Program-made: the position numbers and the translations under genes
Assembly: GCF_902497995.1 (NCBI RefSeq)
Contig: NZ_CABVII010000003.1
Coordinates: 124,001-188,000, forward strand
DNA length: 64,000 nucleotides
Reading direction: 5' to 3'
From: Pseudomonas fluorescens
GTDB lineage: Bacteria > Pseudomonadota > Gammaproteobacteria > Pseudomonadales > Pseudomonadaceae
Shown: one piece after another, positions 60,638 to 64,000 of the stretch
How positions within the stretch are numbered: the stretch's first letter is position 1
How the letters are laid out: every line of letters starts with the position of its first letter
The notes under the pieces: generated by a model
What the model was told of the DNA's origin: nothing
The model's database searches: none
What the model saw: only the letters and a program-made list of their open reading frames with translations

Positions 60638-61626
60638 TGGCTTTCCTTGGCATAGGCTTCGAACGCTTGCGCGAGACGTGTCCAGTCGGCTTCATCGGCG
60701 GGCAAGCCGAATCGCAGGCTGCTGTTGTGCGTGAACAAGCGCAGCAGAATGCCGCGCCGGGCCATGAATTCATGCAGGGCTTCGGCGCGCTCGGTGATCA
60801 GCCATTGAAACAGGGCGCAGCCGCCCTGGGGGGCGAAACCCTGTTGTGCCAGCAATCGTCCGAGACGCTCGCTGGCCGCTTCGGTGCGCTGGCGTTGGCG
60901 AGCGTGCCCTTCGGCGTCCAGCAGGCAGGCCTGCCCCACGACCCGGGTAGGCCCGCTGACCGCCCACGGCCCCACCTGTTCGGCCAGCAATTTGAGCAGC
61001 TTGCGCTCGGCCAGCACAAACCCCAGGCGCACACCGGCCAGACCAAAAAACTTGCCGAAGGAGCGCAGCACGATCAACCCGACCTGATGGGCAAAAGGCG
61101 CCAGGCTCAGCTGCGGCGTGTTGTCCATGAACGCCTCGTCCACCACCAGCCAGCCGCCGCGCCGAGCCAGTTTCGAATGCCAGTCGAGCAGGCGACTGGG
61201 GGTCAGGCTCAAGCCGGTGGGATTGTTCGGGTTGACCACCACCAGCACGTCGAGGCTGTCGAGAAAGAAGTCGACTTCCTGCTCCAGCACCTCACGCACG
61301 ATATAGCCGCTGCGGCGCCATGCTTCGGCGTGCTCGGCGTAACAGGGCGAGAGCACGCCGACCTTGCCGATGCGACGCAAACGCGGCAACAGCTGGATCG
61401 CCATTTGCGAACCGGCCACCGGCAGCACTTGTGCGGCGCCGTAGTAGTCACAGGCCGCCTGCTCCAGACCGTCATCGGTTTCCGGCAATCGCGCCCAGGC
61501 GCGCAACGGCACATCCGGCACCGCAAACGGCCAGGGTGCGAGGCCGCTGGACAGGTCTAGCCAGTCAGCTTCGGCGATGCTGTGTTCGAGCGCCGCCTTG
61601 CGCAATCGACCTCCGTGCTCAAGCAT
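60634..61626 (-). CDS. Threonine-phosphate decarboxylase-type PLP enzyme
   Basis: 330 residues, called CobC in Pseudomonas and CobD in Salmonella. [18 protein letters not shown] and [17 protein letters not shown] (PLP Lys) define the fold I family. It supplies aminopropanol phosphate for the nucleotide loop. It overlaps cbiB by eight bases and cobQ by four. Confidence 0.92.
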   Translation of the reverse strand: MLEHGGRLRKAALEHSIAEADWLDLSSGLAPWPFAVPDVPLRAWARLPETDDGLEQAACDYYGAAQVLPVAGSQMAIQLLPRLRRIGKVGVLSPCYAEHAEAWRRSGYIVREVLEQEVDFFLDSLDVLVVVNPNNPTGLSLTPSRLLDWHSKLARRGGWLVVDEAFMDNTPQLSLAPFAHQVGLIVLRSFGKFFGLAGVRLGFVLAERKLLKLLAEQVGPWAVSGPTRVVGQACLLDAEGHARQRQRTEAASERLGRLLAQQGFAPQGGCALFQWLITERAEALHEFMARRGILLRLFTHNSSLRFGLPADEADWTRLAQAFEAYAKESQ

Positions 61627-62527
61627 AGAATTCAGCCCCCACGCAAAGGATCAGCAACCATAACCATACCCCGCGCTTGACCAACTGCCAGCCACGGTCG
61701 ATGGAGTCGGCATCCGCCGGCGGGCCTTCACCCAGTGGCGGGCGCTGATGCAGTTCACCGTGATAAATCGCCGCCCCGCCCAACTCGACGCCGAGGGCAC
61801 CGGCACCGGCGGCCATCACCGGCCCGGCATTCGGGCTGTCCCAGGTCGGGCCCTGGGTGCGCCAGCATTTCAACGCCAGGCGGGTCTTGCCCAGCAGCGC
61901 GTAGGTCAACGCCACCAGACGTGCGGGAATGTAGTTGAGCACGTCGTCGATCTTGGCCGCGGCCCAGCCGAAACGTTCGAAGCGCTCGTTACGGTAACCC
62001 CACATGGCATCGAGGGTGTTGCTCAGGCGATAGAGCACCACACCGGGCGCCCCCGCCACGGCGAACCAGAACAGCGCGGCAAATACCGCATCGCTGCCGT
62101 TCTCCAGCACCGATTCGGTGGCGGCACGGGCGACTTCGGTTTTATCCAGTTCGCTGGTCTGGCGGCTGACCAGATAGCTGACACGTGTGCGCGCTTGCTC
62201 CAGATCATCGCTGCGCAGGGCCTTGGCCACTGGCTCGACGTGTTCACCCAGGCTGCGCAGGCCGAGGGCGCAATAGAGCGCGAGGATTTCGACGATCCAG
62301 CCGACATAAGGCGCCCAGGAAAAAGCCGTGGCCAGCAAGGTCAGCGGCACGACCGCGAGCACCCAGGCGGTGACGCCGTGACTGCGCCAGCCGCGACCTT
62401 CGCTGTTGAAACGTTGCTCGATGCGGTCGGCAAAACGGCCGAACGCCACCAGCGGATGCCAGCGCCTGGGTTCACCCAGCAGCGCATCCAGCGCCACCGC
62501 GGCGACACTCAATAACGCCACACTCAT
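61619..62527 (-). CDS. cbiB: Adenosylcobinamide-phosphate synthase
   Basis: 302 residues (CbiB/CobD), about five membrane helices. [18 protein letters not shown] at the N-terminus, VGRQTSELD-like [19 protein letters not shown] and [16 protein letters not shown] are diagnostic. It attaches aminopropanol (phosphate) to cobyric acid at the membrane. ATG 62527 overlaps the bluB stop; a start five codons earlier lies inside bluB. Confidence 0.94.
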   Translation of the reverse strand: MSVALLSVAAVALDALLGEPRRWHPLVAFGRFADRIEQRFNSEGRGWRSHGVTAWVLAVVPLTLLATAFSWAPYVGWIVEILALYCALGLRSLGEHVEPVAKALRSDDLEQARTRVSYLVSRQTSELDKTEVARAATESVLENGSDAVFAALFWFAVAGAPGVVLYRLSNTLDAMWGYRNERFERFGWAAAKIDDVLNYIPARLVALTYALLGKTRLALKCWRTQGPTWDSPNAGPVMAAGAGALGVELGGAAIYHGELHQRPPLGEGPPADADSIDRGWQLVKRGVWLWLLILCVGAEFYA

Positions 62528-63174
62528 TGACTCACTCCCCAATAATTTTCATACAGCAATTCGCTAAGCGCACGCGTTTGGGCCCAGCCTTCCAGGACTA
62601 GCATCGGCGCTGGATAAAACGCCTGGACCGGGCCCAGGCAGAGCACGGCCAACGGCTTGGCGCCAACGGGCATTTGCAGCAAGTCGGCCAGGGCTTGCGG
62701 CTCGAACACAGAGACCCAGCCCATGCCCAGCCCCTCGGCACGGGATGCCAGCCACAGGTTCTGGATCGCGCAGGACAAGGAGGCCATGTCCATTTCCGGC
62801 AAGGTACGGCGGCCGAAGATATGCCGATCGCGATCGTCCATCAGGGCGGCGACCAGCACTTCGGCGCAGTCGTTGATGCCTTCGACCTTGAGCTTCATGA
62901 ATTCGTCGCTGCGCTCGCCGAGGGCTTCGGCGGTGCGGATGCGTTCTTCTTCCACCAGCTGTTGAATCTTGCCGCGCAGGGTGCGGTCGCTGATGCGCAG
63001 GAAGCGCCAGGGCTGCATCAGGCCCACGCTCGGGGCCTGGTGTGCGGCTTCGAGCAGGCGCCGCAGTAATTCGGGCTCGACGGTGCCACCGCTGAAGTGG
63101 CGCATGTCGCGGCGTTCGGCGATCGCACGGTAAACCGCTTGGCGTTCGACCTGGCTGAATGCGTTGTCCGTCAT
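62524..63174 (-). CDS. bluB: 5,6-dimethylbenzimidazole synthase
   Basis: 216 residues, nitroreductase-like flavin fold. [24 protein letters not shown] and [12 protein letters not shown] match BluB, which breaks down FMNH2 with oxygen to give DMB, the lower ligand of B12. Presence implies aerobic DMB synthesis. Its ATG overlaps the cobB stop inside the flank of a REPIN. Confidence 0.93.
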   Translation of the reverse strand: MTDNAFSQVERQAVYRAIAERRDMRHFSGGTVEPELLRRLLEAAHQAPSVGLMQPWRFLRISDRTLRGKIQQLVEEERIRTAEALGERSDEFMKLKVEGINDCAEVLVAALMDDRDRHIFGRRTLPEMDMASLSCAIQNLWLASRAEGLGMGWVSVFEPQALADLLQMPVGAKPLAVLCLGPVQAFYPAPMLVLEGWAQTRALSELLYENYWGVSQ

Positions 63175-64000
63175 GGCCTCTTCGCGAGCAAGCCCGCTCC
63201 CACCGTTGACCGCGTTTCGTCAGGCAACACACTTGCAAATGTGGGAGCGGGCTTGCTCGCGAAGGCGTCCTCAAGGTCAGGCGCGAACAGTGCGGCTATA
63301 GCAGTCGGATTGGACGGAAAATAAAAATGCACATAAGAGGCCGTCATCCGCCCCTGACGATAAACCACCTCCGCCCCACGCCCGCCATTCGGGCTCAACC
63401 CACGGGCAATCGGCTCAAGCCCGGTACTGGTCAGCGAATGATGATAGGTATGCCCACGCAACAAACCCTCCGGCAGTTCAACCGCTTGCAGGGCCAACGC
63501 AGCCAGACGCTTCTGCATCACCGCATCCCCAGCCAGCAAGCCGACCAGTTCAGCCCGGGTGCCCTCGACATCGGTCAACGAATCAAGCAGATAAAGCATG
63601 CCGCCACACTCGGCCAACAACGGTTTGCCCGCCGCATGATGCGCGCGAATCGCATCGAGCATCGATGTGTTCTGCGACAGCGCCACATGGTGCAATTCCG
63701 GATAACCGCCCGGCAGGTAGAGACTGTCCGCCTGGGGCAATCCGGCATCACGGATCGGCGAGAAAAACAGCAACTCGGCGCCCATCGCTTGCAGCAGATC
63801 CAGGCTCGCGCCGTAGGTGAAGGCAAAAGCTTCATCACGGGCCACGGCAATCCGCACGCCGGCCAACAAAGGCTCGGCAGCGATCACATCGGGGGCAGCG
63901 AATGCCACTGCCGGTGGCAACGCCACCTCGCAACTGCTGGCCAAGGCATCGGCCGCGGCGTCGAGGCGCAGATCAAGGTCGTTCAGCTCGCTGGCCTGAA
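63171..64000 (-). CDS. cobB: Cobyrinic acid a,c-diamide synthase (5' part beyond window)
   Basis: C-terminal 276 residues; the N-terminal ATP-binding part lies past the right edge. The visible part is the glutamine amidotransferase domain (RIAVARDEAFAFTYGASLDL, YLPGGYPELH, nucleophile Cys in LLAECGGMLYLLD, YHHSLT). The family normally ends soon after SYVHFYFPSNP; here about 40 further residues follow, mostly encoded by a REPIN ([19 protein letters not shown]). The stop still overlaps bluB (ATGA). Confidence 0.93.
   Translation of the reverse strand, partial: QASELNDLDLRLDAAADALASSCEVALPPAVAFAAPDVIAAEPLLAGVRIAVARDEAFAFTYGASLDLLQAMGAELLFFSPIRDAGLPQADSLYLPGGYPELHHVALSQNTSMLDAIRAHHAAGKPLLAECGGMLYLLDSLTDVEGTRAELVGLLAGDAVMQKRLAALALQAVELPEGLLRGHTYHHSLTSTGLEPIARGLSPNGGRGAEVVYRQGRMTASYVHFYFPSNPTAIAALFAPDLEDAFASKPAPTFASVLPDETRSTVGAGLLAKRP
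63178..63266. repeat. REPIN within the 3' coding end of cobB
   Basis: Inverted REP pair (CTTCGCGAGCAAGCCCGCTC and GAGCGGGCTTGCTCGCGAAG), about 45 bases between. Unlike the others it is translated, in frame with cobB. Confidence 0.93.

Overview
The window is a piece of a Pseudomonas chromosome, most likely from the P. fluorescens group. The main reasons are the fused tyrA-aroA gene in the order serC-pheA-hisC-tyrA/aroA-cmk-rpsA, the ihfB...wbpM boundaries of the O-antigen locus, mupP next to ubiG, and many paired REP sequences (REPINs) of the type found in fluorescent pseudomonads. Most genes are on the minus strand. No rRNA or tRNA gene and no CRISPR array was seen.

1-2.1 kb holds the end of a ketoacyl-ACP synthase (cut by the window edge), a short-chain dehydrogenase and a small secreted ComEA-type DNA-binding protein. 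2.1-24.6 kb is the O-antigen locus between wbpM and ihfB. It is a mosaic. On the minus strand are typical Pseudomonas genes: wbpM, wbpL, wbpV, a GT2 glycosyltransferase and rmlA-rmlD-rmlB. Between them sits an A+T-rich block on the plus strand: a GT2, the ABC exporter wzm/wzt, a 1,231-residue three-enzyme glycosyltransferase and a GT4-like glycosyltransferase. The block is followed by a damaged IS66 element carrying a second small element, a run of 17 GATACT repeats, and a methyltransferase with a coiled-coil tail. Together these predict an O-chain started by WbpL, containing rhamnose, finished in the cytoplasm, capped, and exported by Wzm/Wzt through a carbohydrate-binding domain on Wzt. That differs from the Wzx/Wzy arrangement usual at this locus in P. 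aeruginosa.

24-37 kb is core metabolism and information processing: lapA, ihfB, a small lipoprotein, rpsA, cmk, the fused tyrA-aroA, hisC, pheA, serC and gyrA. 36.8-41.7 kb holds the methylthioadenosine genes mtnA and mtaD, then ubiG, mupP and a YciK-like dehydrogenase. 41.8-49.9 kb holds an MFS/acyltransferase fusion, a truncated transporter pseudogene, a sodium-solute-symporter hybrid histidine kinase, rmuC and a small Sel1-like gene. A gene-poor stretch of about 1 kb follows (49.9-50.8 kb). It contains an intrinsic terminator with no gene in front of it and strong inverted repeats, which suggests a small RNA. 50.8-55.9 kb holds two small hypothetical genes, a FadL-type porin, a secreted glutathione peroxidase, an unlisted 40-residue membrane peptide coupled to an MFS transporter, and its MarR regulator with two matching operator palindromes.

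56.1-64.0 kb is the late cobalamin operon, running on the minus strand from cobB (cut by the window edge) through bluB, cbiB, the PLP decarboxylase, cobQ, cobU, cobT and cobC to cobS, with start/stop overlaps at most junctions. REPINs interrupt it between cobQ and cobU, and one lies inside the 3' coding end of cobB.
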